Below, in pieces: positions 31,496-43,242 of a stretch of DNA of 64,000 bases. Location: contig JALGPY010000002.1 of NCBI GenBank assembly GCA_023055425.1, positions 138,007,927 through 138,071,926 of the forward strand, read 5' to 3'. Positions within the stretch are counted from its first letter, which is position 1; every line of letters begins with the position of its first letter. A program made the position numbers and the translations under genes. The stretch comes from Linanthus parryae. Lineage: Eukaryota > Streptophyta > Magnoliopsida > Ericales > Polemoniaceae. The notes under the pieces were generated by a model. That model was given only the letters and a program-made list of their open reading frames with translations. It was not told the origin of the DNA and searched no databases.

Positions 31496-32755
31496 AATGG
31501 CGGACATGGGAGATCTTCCTTGCGCCGGCCTCGATCTCAGTCCAAAAAGTCTCTTATCGATGACCTCGACGAGCTCTTCCAGCAAGCGAATGCAACGATT
31601 AATCATCTCACCATGGTAGACTCGAAAGACCTCAAAGAAAGTGGGCACATCACCATGGCAGACCTGGAAGAGCTCAAAGAAAGTGATAAATCATTCTGAT
31701 TGATTTCCGTTGAGGAATTTTATCGCCTCTAGCACATCATCAGAGACGAAGAACAGCCGCCTCTCGAACAACCACCACATCCGCCATCACAGACGGTTGC
31801 TTTGCAGGAGACTAAACTGCCGCCGCTACCAGTGACAGACGACACCCAGCAGCAGCAGCAACAAGAAACCCACGAAGAAGGCATCCAACACATCCTTCAA
31901 CCACCCCCAAAGCACGCCATCGTAGTGCCACCACCGGATTCAAAAATCCAGCAGCCACCAAGACCCGGAGCTTCATCCTCCACTGGCCGCCAAGCAAGAC
32001 GTCGTTGCTGCAATTTTGGCAATCTCCAACCAGCCTCAACAAACCCTGGAGCCTTTCTCGCCCGAGTTGCCAAACCAGCAAGCTCCATCGTCGCCACCAG
32101 TACGTCGTCCACTTCGATGAGAAATTCGCTGCTCCAGACCTTTGAAAAACAACGGGAGACATCGCGCTACCAAACGGAGGGCCCTAGCTTAGCCGGTGAT
32201 TCAATCGTCAGTTGCCGACACCCGACGGCCAAAACCGCCTGCATACCGGCGAACCCACCTCCGACGACCACGCCACGGTCACAATCGGCCTCCTCCGGCC
32301 TCAAACGGACCGCTCTCAGTCACCCCACACCACGCCACCGTCGAAAGGAGAGGACTAGCTGCAAATACCAACGAATCGGCTCGATCTAGCCAATGGAGAG
32401 TGAACGGCTCAATAGCGTCTCGATTCAGCCGTCAGCTACAAATTGGCTCAGCTTGATCTGCCTTTGGTCGACTTCCTTTCGGCTCATACTGAGCCACCGT
32501 CTCTTATACAACTCCAAATGAGCTATCCACCTAGTTTTGGCTCATTTTTGAGTCGTGGATCTGAATTTTTCTGTTCCGCATTGTTTTCTAGGGTTTTTGG
32601 CCCTCTTGAACTCAATTTCGGCATCAGTTTTTTCCAGATTGGGCCTCCAAATTAATATTCTCAAGATAGTTCGATGTCAATTTGATCCGAGCAAGAATAT
32701 GGTGGATTTTTCGACACCCACCATGAGGGCAAGGTGGTTTTTAAGGGTGGGAGAG
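31496..32755 (+). other. Internal region of the small element
   Basis: This is GC-rich for the window. The frame at 31802-32389 is Gln/Pro/Ser/Thr-rich (QQQQQQETHEEG) with no catalytic motif. An upstream ATG at 31499 opens only a short frame. Overlapping frames on both strands reflect composition. It ends with the pol-tail remnant and purine tract at about 32740-32755. Confidence 0.5.
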
Positions 32756-32927
32756 TGATACGGGCCGCCCATATCAATATTAGTTTACTATCTATTTAAT
32801 TATAATTTTTATTAATTATTTATTTATCCCGTAGAAGAGGCCCATAGGGGTAGGTTAGGGTTAGGAGTTTATCTATTTAAGCAGTGTACTTTTTTATTAT
32901 TATTCAGAATAAAGAAGTATTTCTCTG
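32756..32927 (+). repeat. 3' LTR of the small element, truncated
   Basis: It starts TGATACGGGCCGCCC and follows the 5' LTR until GTATTTCTCTG at 32927, where the SIRE-like LTR starts with TGAAAG. The missing part should lie beyond the right edge of the window if the SIRE-like element is a simple insertion. Confidence 0.75.
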
Positions 32928-34749
32928 TGAAAGACAATTATGTAGGGATGACTACATGATCAATACTCTATAAGGACAGGTTGAATAGAGAAAGTTTGTA
33001 ATGTAAGTAAAATAACATGATCTAATACTCTAGAAGTGGGTTGAATAGAGTATGGAATTTTTCGCTAAAAAAGCCTTTTAAAACTTTAAGCAATTGTGCA
33101 GTTAATATCTCAAAGCATAGGAAATGATTTAAGAAGGTAGAGATATAATAGACACTCACAGAAGCTTCAAAGATTTTATATTGGAAAACCTCCAAAGCTT
33201 TGGAGCTGCCTGTTTATAAGTGGATTGAAAAGAAACAAAATAAATAACAGGAACACATGGATTTTTACAGATTTCAGTCACAATTTGGACTTAGTCTCTG
33301 CCCGAGGTATCTAATCCCTCCACGATTTCAACACAACTTCTTATTAATCACCCAAATTTAGCCCTAGATCTCAAGCCTAAGTGAGCTACCTTAAACTTAT
33401 ACAGCTCGTGGTTCCCAACCTATCTAGTTACCAGTTACAACCTGTTGAAACAATAAGGACCTCATGTTGTTCACTTGAACAACTAAACTACTAAGTTTTT
33501 TTAGGTTTTGGAAAGATAGAATGAATGATAAAATTCAGTACAAGTAGAAGAAATTAGAAAAAGATAAGTTGATGAAGCTTGGAAGAGTTCTTCTGATCTG
33601 ATGAATGATCTTCTCCTATTGCAGTGTTGATTTGCTTGATTTTTTGAAGAGTTCTGTAATTTGATCGCTCTTATTTGTAACTCTCTTCAAATCCCACGTT
33701 GATCAGCCTCTCTCAATGTCTCTCTCTCTTTGAAATTCAAACTCTGGTCTTTTATGAACAGTCTGCAACAACTCTGAGAGATTTTCGGACATGAATTCCT
33801 ATAAATCCTCTCCCCAGATATGCTTCTTTCAACAACTATGCTTGGATAGCTAACTAATTTGTTTATGAACCTTGGAACGACCAACAAAACAACACACACT
33901 CAACAACAAAGATCAAACAACATGTAGACAAAATAGCAACAAGATTTGATCTGTCACAGACAGATAGTTCCTGAGAAATTGGGGTTATTTTACCTTAGTT
34001 AAATTTTAGCTTCTAAATCCAACTGAATAGATGTAACTATGAATCAATATAAAACAATTAATAAAGAGTTAGAATAACTAAATACTCAGTTTTGAATCCA
34101 ACTAATCCAACCTGCATACACAGATTAGTTAGGTGAACTTAGCAGTATATAGTCATCAGAAAAAATCTCAAAGCTTTGGAGCTTTGACTGCTAGTTCACA
34201 AGTATGAGCCTTGATGCTCAATCCTGCAATCTGTGTTATACAATCAAAAACAAGACTCAATAAAATTTGCTGAATTCATTAGTGAATGATAAATTCATTC
34301 TCCAACCGGTTGAATAAGCCTGCAAACACAGAAACAGATAAGCACAATATAATCATACGAACACTACAGTATCTCAAAGCTTTGATACTTAGTGTTGTTT
34401 CTCAAATTCTGATTTGGATTTTATCATCAAGGAACAAAAGCTCCCTCTAGATTTATGAACTCATTCATTACTCAAGAGCTTCTGATATATCAATATCCCC
34501 CTTGATGAAAGAAAAAATAAATATTATTGATTGTCCAAGATTTTCTGGATTTCCTGCAACTCAAACACATCAGTAAGACTAGACAATATAAAATCAAAAC
34601 ATATAACACTTTGTTTCACCATATCACAGCACATAAGATCATAAAGACAAAACAGTTTCATAGAATAAGAACAAAAACCAACATCATACAGTATCCCTCC
34701 AAAATTATTACATAACCATGAAAATAGAAAAACAAACTATCACATATAA
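32928..34749 (-). repeat. SIRE-like element 2, 3' LTR
   Basis: At about 1.82 kb it is collinear with the partial LTR from 63062. The right boundary is set by the minus-strand purine tract AAAAATGGGGAGAAG at 34750-34764. The left end has an extra partial copy of the last 45 or so bases (32928-32970 resembles 32971-33050), not present in the 63062 LTR. Palindromes occur at 33190-33205, 34166-34180 and 34372-34386. Confidence 0.75.
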
Positions 34750-34888
34750 CTTCTCCCCATTTTTGACTTTCATCAAAAGAGTAGAAGAAATGTAGGATCA
34801 TGTTTAGAGGGTTTTTATTAAAGAAAACAAAAACTTTGGGACTTATAAGAAAAGATAGAATGAGTAGAAAGAAAGGAAAAAATGGGCT

Positions 34889-36679
34889 TCAAGGCTTTGA
34901 AGTTCCAGCTCCAATACTTTTCTTTGCATACTTCTTCCCACTATGAGCTATTTTAGCATCTGATTCTTCTTCAGCTTCAACTTGCTCTTCCATCTGCTCA
35001 GCCTCTTCTTCAATCTCCTAATGTTGTGCTTCTAGATTCTCAGTTTGAATATCATCAACCACTTCAGCAATAACATTATCAACTTTAGCAGTTTCTTTCT
35101 CAACAGTCTCCTCAACTGTCTCCTTACCACCAGCTTCCTCATCAGATTGATCAAACAACTCCTTAGAAGCAAGAACAATTGGGACCTTTTTTTTCTTCTT
35201 ATGTTTCTTCAAAGCCTCGCCCAATGATCTCGTCTAAATCAATATTGGCGTCTCTTCTCTCTGAAGATGGTATATTCTCTAAGTTCAAGCCCTTGATGAT
35301 CACATCCAACTTACCATCCATCAAACCCTTGGACTTCACAAAGTCAGTTGACATATCAAACAGTCCTTGTCTAAGATCTTCAATGCCATCCTCTAAGACT
35401 TCAACCTTGTCAAGAACCTGTGAGAAATCAAAGATAACAGGTGCCTTAGGTGTTGTAGCTGCTCTAGGTTTGATAAACTCTTTCTCCTTCAACTCTTTAG
35501 CAGTCAACTCAGAATAGACCTTCCATTTGCCTTTAGCAGTCTGAACTATCCCAATCCTTTGAAATGATGCCTCATCTACCAACCCAAAATCATTTGTGAT
35601 TTTCTCCTCATCCTCCAAGGGTACTCCAAAATGCTTGAAAAACAATGGCAACACATTGACATAGGGGAGAGAATGATTCCTAGTACTAGTACCACAGTAC
35701 ACCATACGTTCCATAACAACAGTAGGAAAATCAACCTCAAACCCTTGACATATCAAATACATAAGTATTAAAACCATGTATGTCACCAATTCTTTGGAAT
35801 GCTCTGTGGGAACTACACATCTCATGATTATGGAGAACAAGATTTTAGCCTCACAATTAAACACATAATGTGTAAACTGCTTTGATCCAGTAGGGGTTCC
35901 TTCCAAGAAAAACATAACTTTAGCTAGTTCCAAACACTCTCTCCTATCTGGATGATCACTAACCCTGTATTTCCTAGGCACTCCCAAAACTTTGGCAAAT
36001 ATCATATTGTTTAGCTTCATGTCAATCCCAGCAACCTTAGATGTCAAGATAAAGTTGTCACTATCATCCAATTTTTGAACCAAATTCAAGTAGAAAAGCC
36101 TATTTAACAGAGGATATGCCTGAGAAGATGGATTTAAAAACTTCCCAACATAAGACTCTTTTAACTTCCTTATGTAGTCTATATCTAATTTCTCCAATAA
36201 GTCAGTACTTATAAGACTACAATAGGCAATTTTTGATGATGCATACCCATCCATCTACACAGCCTTAACTTCAGAATTGATAAACCAAGACTCAGGTAAA
36301 AGATGCTTACCGAAACCAGAAGCTTTCTTGGTTTTTACTGCACTGTGCTTAACCCTCTTCTTCTCAGATGTGGACAAGTCTTCTTATCCTCTGGCTTCTT
36401 TTTCTCCTGAGATGGAACATCCTTCTTCTCACCTTTCTCTTCAGCAACCTCCTTCTTCTTCTTCTTACTAGATTTATCAACTTGATCTTTACCTCCATGC
36501 TCCTTATTTTTCACCACTTCCTCTGTTTCACACTCTGATTCAGAACCAGCGTATGGCTCTTCTTGAACTTCTTTCCCCTTTCTGATCTTCTTTGAAGGTA
36601 GAGAAGTTTCATGAACACTTGTTGTCTCCTCAGAATCTGATCCACTAATGGCGATCTTCATATTTGCCTTCCTCTTCAT
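34889..36679 (-). pseudogene. Extra ORF of SIRE-like element 2 (homologue of 4979-6763)
   Basis: From ATG 36679 the minus strand reads MKRKANMKIAISGSDSEETT, then a Lys/Glu-rich stretch. A frameshift near 36340 and a stop near 36252 precede the core at 35199-36254. The core contains SKVAGIDMKLNNMIFAKVLG, SKQFTHYVFNCEAKILFSII, MRCVVPTEHSKELVTYMVLI and KITNDFGLVDEASFQRIGIV, followed by a coiled-coil-like segment (KVEVLEDGIEDLRQGL). A frameshift near 35215 leads to an acidic tail ending at 34889-34891. It has the same order as the copy at 4979, so the protein was an ancestral part of this element family. Its role is unknown. It belongs to the class of extra 3' ORFs; I see no transmembrane envelope features. 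Confidence 0.7.
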
Positions 36680-36970
36680 CCTCTTACCAGAGCTCTGACC
36701 TAGCTGCTTGATTCTCTCTCATTTTCGCTCCATTGGGTTTAGTGTTCAGATGGTTTGAGAAAGGAATTAAGAGAGATAGAGATGGAGAGAAAGCGGTGAA
36801 GAATGAGAGAAATAAGGCCTGAAGTTGGCTTAAATAGATAGAAGAGTTTGATTGAAAGTAGGATTGCATGCAAATCAAATTTTAAAAGAATTCAAAAACA
36901 TATTTTGGGATATTTTTTCAAAAGCTCTAAACATGTGAAATATTCTGTAATTATCTAAAAGATACTACAA
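36680..36970 (-). promoter_or_regulatory. Candidate internal promoter and CT-rich leader of the extra ORF, element 2
   Basis: The minus strand has TATTTAAG (36829-36836), then about 110 bases of pyrimidine-rich leader (CTCTCCATCTCTATCTCTCT), then CACTAAACCCAATGG. The downstream AGAGAATCAAG aligns with the CAGAATCAAG after the start codon in the plus-strand copy (about 5002-5011), so the leaders are homologous. Function is inference. Confidence 0.45.
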
Positions 36971-37178
36971 AATATTCCATGATACAATTATTAATTAAAA
37001 TACACGACATATTAGTCAAATCTAGCGAAACAATGGTTCAAAGCTTTGAGAAATTTCAAGGCTGCCAGAAAACTTCAAAGCTTTGAAGCATACTTTCAAG
37101 GCTAGGAAAGTATGATCTCAAGGCTTTGCAATTTTCACACATAAAACACATAAGAACTATTACTCTCCCTACACCAAT
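36971..37178 (-). repeat. Palindrome-rich spacer between pol and the extra ORF
   Basis: Within about 100 bases lie TTCAAAGCTTTGAGA (37037), CTTCAAAGCTTTGAAG (37073-37088), TTTCAAGGCTAGGAAAG (37094) and TCTCAAGGCTTTG (37116). Nothing codes here. Confidence 0.8.
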
Positions 37179-37981
37179 GCATCCATGTTTAATAAACCCA
37201 ATTCAAGCCTTAGGGATGAAAACCTTTCATCTGGCAATGGTTTAGTGAAAATATCAACTATCTGCATAGTGGTTGCAATAAATGTTAAAGATACATCACC
37301 TTTCTATGTGTGATCTCTAATAAAAATGATGTCTCGCATCTATGTGCTTAGTCCTGGAATGCTGCACATGATTCTTTGATACTGAAATGGCACTAGTATT
37401 GTCACTGTTGATAGGCACATTTCTTAATTAATATCCAAGATCCCTTAGTTGTTGAGCAATCCATAGCACTTGAGAGCAACAAGCACCAACTGCAATGTAC
37501 TCAACTTCTGCAGTTGATAAGGCTACAGAGTTCTGCTTCTTTGAATGAAAATTGATCAATGATGAACCAAGAAATTGACAGCATCCGGAAGTACTCTTTC
37601 TATCTACTTTGTAACCTGCAAAGTCTGCATCTGAATAGCCACTCAAATTAAAATTAGTCCTTCTTGGATACCAAACCCCCAAGTATTTGGTTCCATTCAA
37701 ATATCTGAAAATCCTTTTAACATCAATTAAATGACTTTCCTTAGGGTTTGCTTGAAAATTTGCACACATACATACACTAAAAATAATATCAGGTCTACTA
37801 GTAATTCACTACAGAAGTGAACCAATCATACCTCTGTATTCCTTTTGATTTACACTCTTACCAGTGGTATCCTTGTCTAAGGATAAAGATGAACTCATAG
37901 GAATCTTTGCTACCTTGGACTGAGACATTTTATACTTGCTTAACAAGTCCTTTGTATATTTCCCCTGATGCACAAATATTA
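37179..37981 (-). pseudogene. pol: SIRE-like element 2 pol, RT C-terminus and RNase H
   Basis: Starting just inside the Angela junction the minus strand reads KVIFVHQGKYTKDLLSKYKM and KEYRGMIGSLL (RT connection), then two stops. RNase H then follows with [52 protein letters not shown] and [11 protein letters not shown]. The Asp, Glu and Asp of the active site are present, but stops at about 37427 and in the last 200 bases break it. The C-terminal LELGLLNMDALV-type tail is recognisable in shifted frames near 37185. Confidence 0.8.
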
Positions 37982-37986
37982 CTTTC

Positions 37987-39416
37987 TGTTGGAATAGATT
38001 CCCTAGAGGCAATCTAGTTTAGTATGAATTTGTTTATGGCTAGAAAATTCATTGTATTATTTATTGGATATTTAATATAATGAAGTCCTTAGATTTACAA
38101 TTGTGTTGTTTATCTTAAATATCCCTAGTCTAGTATAATGATTAATGGGACAATCATATATAGACTAGTATGGGGTTGGATTGATATGGATATATCATGA
38201 TCCAACACATAGGTGTGCATTAAGGGTAATGACGCACTGGATTGACCCATCTCCGAGAAGGCTACATACACGTTATGATAAGTCACAAGTGCTTCTCGTG
38301 GTTCAATGGTATTGTCATCCTTAGACTTGAAGTCGCTAGATATTCTAGTAGTGGATTATTGTGATTTTGGTAGCGTTAAACGCTACACCGTAACTGGGTA
38401 GTTATAAAGGCGTGTACCAGATACAATAAGAAGCAAGCTTAGAGATCGTAGTGGACGTAGATAGAATTTGTCCCTCCCACATAAAGGGAGCAAGTATCCT
38501 AGGCCACTCGAGGGATAGTGCTTATAGAATGTCTGGCCAGACTCAAATAAATCAATATGGGATATTGATGTTATTTGCACCAATAAGGCTATTCCCATGG
38601 ATCGAGAAACTTTGGATTGGATATACGAGTGTGACTTGTATGTCTCGTGTCCAATCCGGATATAGAGACAAAGGGATGAGACAATTACTTGTACAAGGTT
38701 TGTCAAAATGACTATTCTATTAGTTGGCTAGAATGAATGTTTTGCTAGAAACTGCTCCATATTAGCAAATTGTTGCTACCAAGTAGATATAACCTATGGG
38801 GTCACACGCTATAGAGAGTTGAACTAGATTTGGGAATTAATTAATTGAATTAATTAATTAGAAGGATCACTTTGCAACACCTTCAAAACTTAGTAGGACT
38901 AAATTGCAAGGAAGGGACTAAACCGAATTCTAGTAGGACTAGAATAGGTCCTTTAGGTAGTTGGCAAGGATTTGTTGGACTATATAAAGGACACTCCTTC
39001 CTTCCTTCCCACACTTATGACCTTATTGATCATAACTTGAGTGGGAGAGAACAAAAAGGAGAGAGCAAGCAATCAAAGGGGGACCCGTCGCCCCCCTTTG
39101 CCGCCGCCCGTCCCCGTTGGCCCACAAGGAGGCCGAGACCTCCTTGTTGTCTCGTTTTGCGTGATTCTTCTTCCTCTTCCTCATTACGGGCTAGCACAAA
39201 GGATTGGAAGATCTAGTATTCAACTCTAGGCGTGGATCAACTATAGAGAACGTGACACAATTCGCGTTTGAAGTCATCAAAGGAGAAACCCTAAGGTGTG
39301 TTATTGATTTCTTCCCTTACCATCGTTATGTCTCTTGACTTGTGATCCTTGGAGGGTATTGCATGGATTATGTTTGTTTTGTGTTTCCGTTGCGCATCCA
39401 TGATCAAAACCCTACA
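37987..39416 (+). repeat. Angela element 2, 5' LTR
   Basis: At 1430 bp it runs from TGTTGGAATAGATTCCCTAG to AAAACCCTACA. TATA box TATATAAAGG is at 38981-38990. Open frames inside (both strands, 38383-39229) are not supported as genes; identical ones recur in the 3' LTR. Confidence 0.92.
38981..38990 (+). promoter_or_regulatory. TATA box of Angela element 2
   Basis: TATATAAAGG is conserved in element 1 (14247-14256, minus strand) and, with a one-base deletion, in the 3' LTR near 58318. Confidence 0.6.
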
Positions 39417-39417
39417 G

Positions 39418-39429
39418 TGGTATCAGAGC
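39418..39429 (+). other. Primer-binding site of Angela element 2
   Basis: Perfect TGGTATCAGAGC, one base after the 5' LTR. Confidence 0.92.
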
Positions 39430-41098
39430 AACAGGTCGTAGAGCATAAATGTGGTTTATGTGTTAGGTTTTGATAGTTTTACACCTTAAAATTTATTGTT
39501 TATCGCGTAAAACGAGACAAATCAAGTATATGATGCAATTTGTCAATAATCAATCATAACAAGACCTAGTTATTGCATTAGATGCATGAATTAGTGAGTT
39601 TGAGAAATTTTAGGATCTTAGATCTAGGGTTTGGGCATCCTTTGTGAAGAAGGAGTTCTTCCCATACAAGGAAACAACCAAACTTGGGCACCAAGCAAGG
39701 GAGTTGTTTTGGAAACAACTCCCAAAGGAGGTTCGGCCCCCCTAGGGGACCGCCCATCCTTGCTTGCCGCCCAAGCAAGGCTCGGCCTAGGGGCCAGGGC
39801 AGCCCTAGCCCGCGGCCTAGCTGCGTGGGCTAGGGGCCGGCCGGCCCAAGGCCTTTGCGGTTCTCTTTTTGGGCCCGGGCAATTCGATTGTTGGAACACA
39901 TGGACCGTTTTAACCCTAGAATATCCTAAAATCAATTAAAATTGACCAAGCGCGTTAAAATTGGATTTTAACTGTTTATGTGCAAATCGCATGGTGATTG
40001 GATATGGCCTTAGGATGTGGTTTGATGTGGATGTTTAATTTTTGTGGTTTGGTTTACGGCCTGCGAGCTGATCAATTAATTGTAATAATTAATTAGGGTT
40101 TTACGGCTTGCGAGCCATTTTTTTTCTCAACTTGTGAGATTTACTTTTTTAGTATAGTTGTTAGCTAGTGCTAGATAGAGTAGATTGTTAGCCAAGATTG
40201 AAGAAAAGAAGCCAAAGCCAAAAGGAGCCACAAAATATGGAGCATGGAGCATTCCACATGACTATGAAGGATGGACCAAAAGATGAAGACGCATGGAGAT
40301 GTGTTTGCTTGTAGGGTTCATAGATAATTCCATTGGCTTGAAATTATCTTAGTCTAGAAAAGGCCATATTCACATCACGTTTTATTTTGTTTTGTGGTTG
40401 TTTATTTTATTGTCTTATTATTTGTGGTTGGTGTATGAATGATGCATGCAATTAGGATAATAAGATAATTAGACAACCCGGATCTATTATTTGGAGTTGT
40501 GCCCAAACTCAAATAGATAGATTAGTTGATATTGATCAACAAAACAATTAAAAAAAATTGAATTTAAAATCCCTCAAAATTGAAATATTGTGTTCTTGCC
40601 TTCTCGTTATTTAAACACTCATGATCATCATGATTTATCAAGTTCGTGTGTGCCAAAGCATGGCGACTTGGTTCATAATGATGTAATGCGATGGCACAAG
40701 CTAGTAATGTGCAATTGTTTAAATAAGAGGTTGAACAAAACTAGGCTATTAATATGATTAAAAACCTAGAGGCAATCAATTGGGATTATCCATGTGAGTG
40801 GATAAATAAAGAGTTATTTGCCCAATTGAACCAAGAGTTGCATAGAGATGGAATTGGAAATTGTTCCTACCTAAATTAGTCAAATTATGGGTGACTTGCC
40901 AAAGCATGCTCATAAGGAGATGAAACATGGATCTTGGCCCACTAGAAAATATAAGGATATTCTCCGCATTAATATCTTGAGGGTTATTAATCCGTAGAAA
41001 AATAGTGGGAGCTATATTTGATAAACTAGCCATTATTGAATATAGTCAAAAATTCACAAATACTAAAACTTACGTATTTTCCTTTTGTAGAATTCCAA
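39430..41098 (+). other. Long 5' leader of Angela element 2
   Basis: This 1.67-kb non-coding leader has a GC-rich block at about 39725-39880 (GGCCGGCCGGCCCAAGGCC) and paired motifs TTTACGGCCTGCGAGC (40053-40068) and TTTACGGCTTGCGAGC (40100-40115). The same features occur in element 1. Open frames in the GC-rich block are incidental. Confidence 0.7.
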
Positions 41099-41347
41099 AT
41101 GGCAAACAACTCATGGAGTTCACAACATTCCCTACGATCTGTCCTTGAGAAGGACAAGCTCTCTGGAACCAACTTCCTTGATTGGTACAGAAACTTGAGA
41201 ATCGTTCTCAAGCAAGAGAAGAAAATGTACGCAATAGAGGAGCATGTTCCAGCAGGTCCAGAGAACCAAACACCTGCAGCCCTAAAGGCGTATCAAAAAC
41301 GTGTTGATGACGCTAATGATGCGTCCTGCCTTATGCTATGCACCATG
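41099..41347 (+). pseudogene. gag: Angela element 2 gag, first part
   Basis: ATG 41099 opens MANNSWSSQHSLRSVLEKDK, then LSGTNFLDWYRNLRIVLKQE and ASCLMLCTM, the capsid N-terminus shared with element 1. It is cut at 41347 by a solo LTR with TSD CCATG and resumes at 45905. Confidence 0.88.
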
Positions 41348-41660
41348 TGTAACACCCCGCAAATTTTAATGGGATTTAAATAGAATTTTTATAGTATTTT
41401 TAGTGTCAAAACGTGAATTTGCAAATTCACGTACCGGCTGATATCTGGCATAGTAGAGATTCTTGAAGAAAAATGGATTAGTGAAGAATACTATAACTGA
41501 TGGGCTGGTGTTGCAATTTTACAAAAATATTATATAAAAAAAAATTACCCTCACAATTTCTAAAATTTCAATTGAACCCCTTTGAGGTGGCAATTACATA
41601 TCTAGCCATGGACACCTCATCACTATGAGGTGTCAGTTCCTCAATTCACCCCTAGCCCTC

Positions 41661-41668
41661 TATATAAA
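41661..41668 (+). promoter_or_regulatory. TATA box of the 4.56-kb LTR
   Basis: TATATAAA follows CCCTAGCCCTC, about 310 bases into the LTR, with a leader-like stretch after it. Confidence 0.5.
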
Positions 41669-42982
41669 CAAACTGAGAGTTGAAATACAATGGAGTTTGG
41701 GGAGGAGATACAAAACATGTTTGGAGAGCCATGCTTCCCTCCTAAAACAACCACCACCACCATCACTGCAATGTTTCACCGTAGCACCAATTCAAAACCT
41801 GCTAGAGCTGGAGATGCTGATCCACCTGGGGATCATTAGCCCCTAAACAATTCGGAGAATCATCAAAAAACGAGAGAGAAGATCGGGTAAGAAAATTTAG
41901 AACACTAGCTATTAAATCCTCGAATTCCTATCCTCTTTTATATATGTGGGTCTCTAATATTTTCCATTCGGTTCTTGCTGTCGAGCCCAACCCGGAGACC
42001 CCTAATAGCCCCTGAATCATCGGAATTGGATACCGTCGCTGGAACATGGGCACTGGTTCCGCCGGGAAACTCCATTGTTGTCGGAGCTTGTGTAAGTTCT
42101 TCATTATTGGTTGTTTTACTCTGAAATTTGGTTGAAGGATATCATTGTCCTATCAGGGGATCATCTTAGGCATCGAATCATGCCAGAATGTGTTTGAAAC
42201 TGTTTTTGATTCCTGTTGAAACTAATTTTCCGGCTGGTGTCTAGCCATTTTCCCGAGACTGTGTCTCCCTCGTCAGTTGATGGTTTAACATGATTCTTGA
42301 GTCTGTGAAATCCCTGAACAGAATATCACAATATTCATGTTAAGTAATTTTTGTGAATTAAACTCTAGGTAATCTGAAAATGTGCTTAAACACACTGTTT
42401 TGTGGCTGGCAATTCTTGTCATGAAACTAAGAACCAATTTCTGAGTTCTTAAAGCAATGAATCTTTCATGGAACAGAGTTATAATTGATTCTAGCTACTC
42501 CCTTTATATAGCTCTACATGTTTCTGTTAATCTTATCGCCTAAAACAATCTGCATAAGTCTTGAATCATGAATTCTAGTTGCTAAGATTTTATGTTTTTG
42601 AACATCATATAGATGTCCTGAGAAATTCAGCACTTGAATAGAATTAATCCAAGAAATTTCAGATGTTCATCAAGGTCATGGGAAGTACACTCTATCTGTT
42701 TCAGTGCAGTCAGGAGAAGTCTCTTGGGAGATTATAGGTTGGCTCTCATTATTTTGCTTAGTCCTCCAAGTGTAGATTAGAAGCTCAGGTTGCACATATC
42801 TAGCATTTCTAAATTTTCCCCTGAAACATGGTCTGTTATGTTTGGTTTAGTAGAATTTTGAGAGGAAGAGATAGAGGGTACTGGTGAAGAACAAAACATG
42901 CTCCAAAATCAAATTCTTCTCGTATGAAGGTTCAATGTTTAGCTGAAAATACACGTCTTTCTAAACGTCTCAGTGTCTCTTA

Positions 42983-43242
42983 CTACCTCCGTTTCTTCTC
43001 TATAGCACCGGTTTGACTTTTAGACTCGTATCTGGGTCACTTTGACCGGGTGATTGGGATAGCAAAATGATGCGATTTTTTGATAATTTTTTCACCGTGT
43101 TATAGAGCAACTTTTACACTATAACACCATGAAAAAAATTTCAAAAAATCGCATCGTTTTGCTACACAAATCACCGGGTCAAAGTGACCCAGTGAATAGT
43201 GACAAAAGTCAAAATGGTGTGATAGAGAAGAAACGGAGGTAG
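42983..43242. mobile_element. Stowaway-like MITE
   Basis: This 260-bp foldback has terminal inverted repeats CTACCTCCGTTTCTTCTCTA and its complement, flanked by TA (42981-42982, 43243-43244). Most of its length is self-complementary (GGGTCACTTTGACC against GGTCAAAGTGACCC). The CTCCGT-type terminus and TA target fit Tc1/mariner-derived Stowaway elements. It has no coding capacity. Confidence 0.88.

Larger units (their letters stand above)
31162..32927 (+). mobile_element. Small non-autonomous LTR element (gypsy-derived), 3' LTR truncated
   Basis: The 5' LTR (31162-31475, TGATACG...CGTATCA) is followed by a primer-binding site, 1.28 kb of internal sequence, a purine tract (AAGGGTGGGAGAG, ending 32755) and a 3' LTR (32756-32927) that stops after about 172 bases where the SIRE-like LTR begins. 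The internal region has no RT or integrase. Its end (HHEGKVVFKGGRV in one frame) looks like a gypsy pol tail, and its start encodes a Pro/Gln-rich gag-like segment. I read it as a deletion derivative. Confidence 0.75.

Noticed and set aside
31802..32456. Gln/Pro-rich 195-codon frame as a possible new gene
   Set aside because: Located between primer-binding site and purine tract of a small LTR element, with overlapping frames on both strands; more likely eroded gag sequence.
38383..38711. Opposing frames of 107 and 86 codons
   Set aside because: Inside the Angela 5' LTR; near-identical frames recur in the 3' LTR at 57721-58049, so they reflect LTR duplication and not genes.
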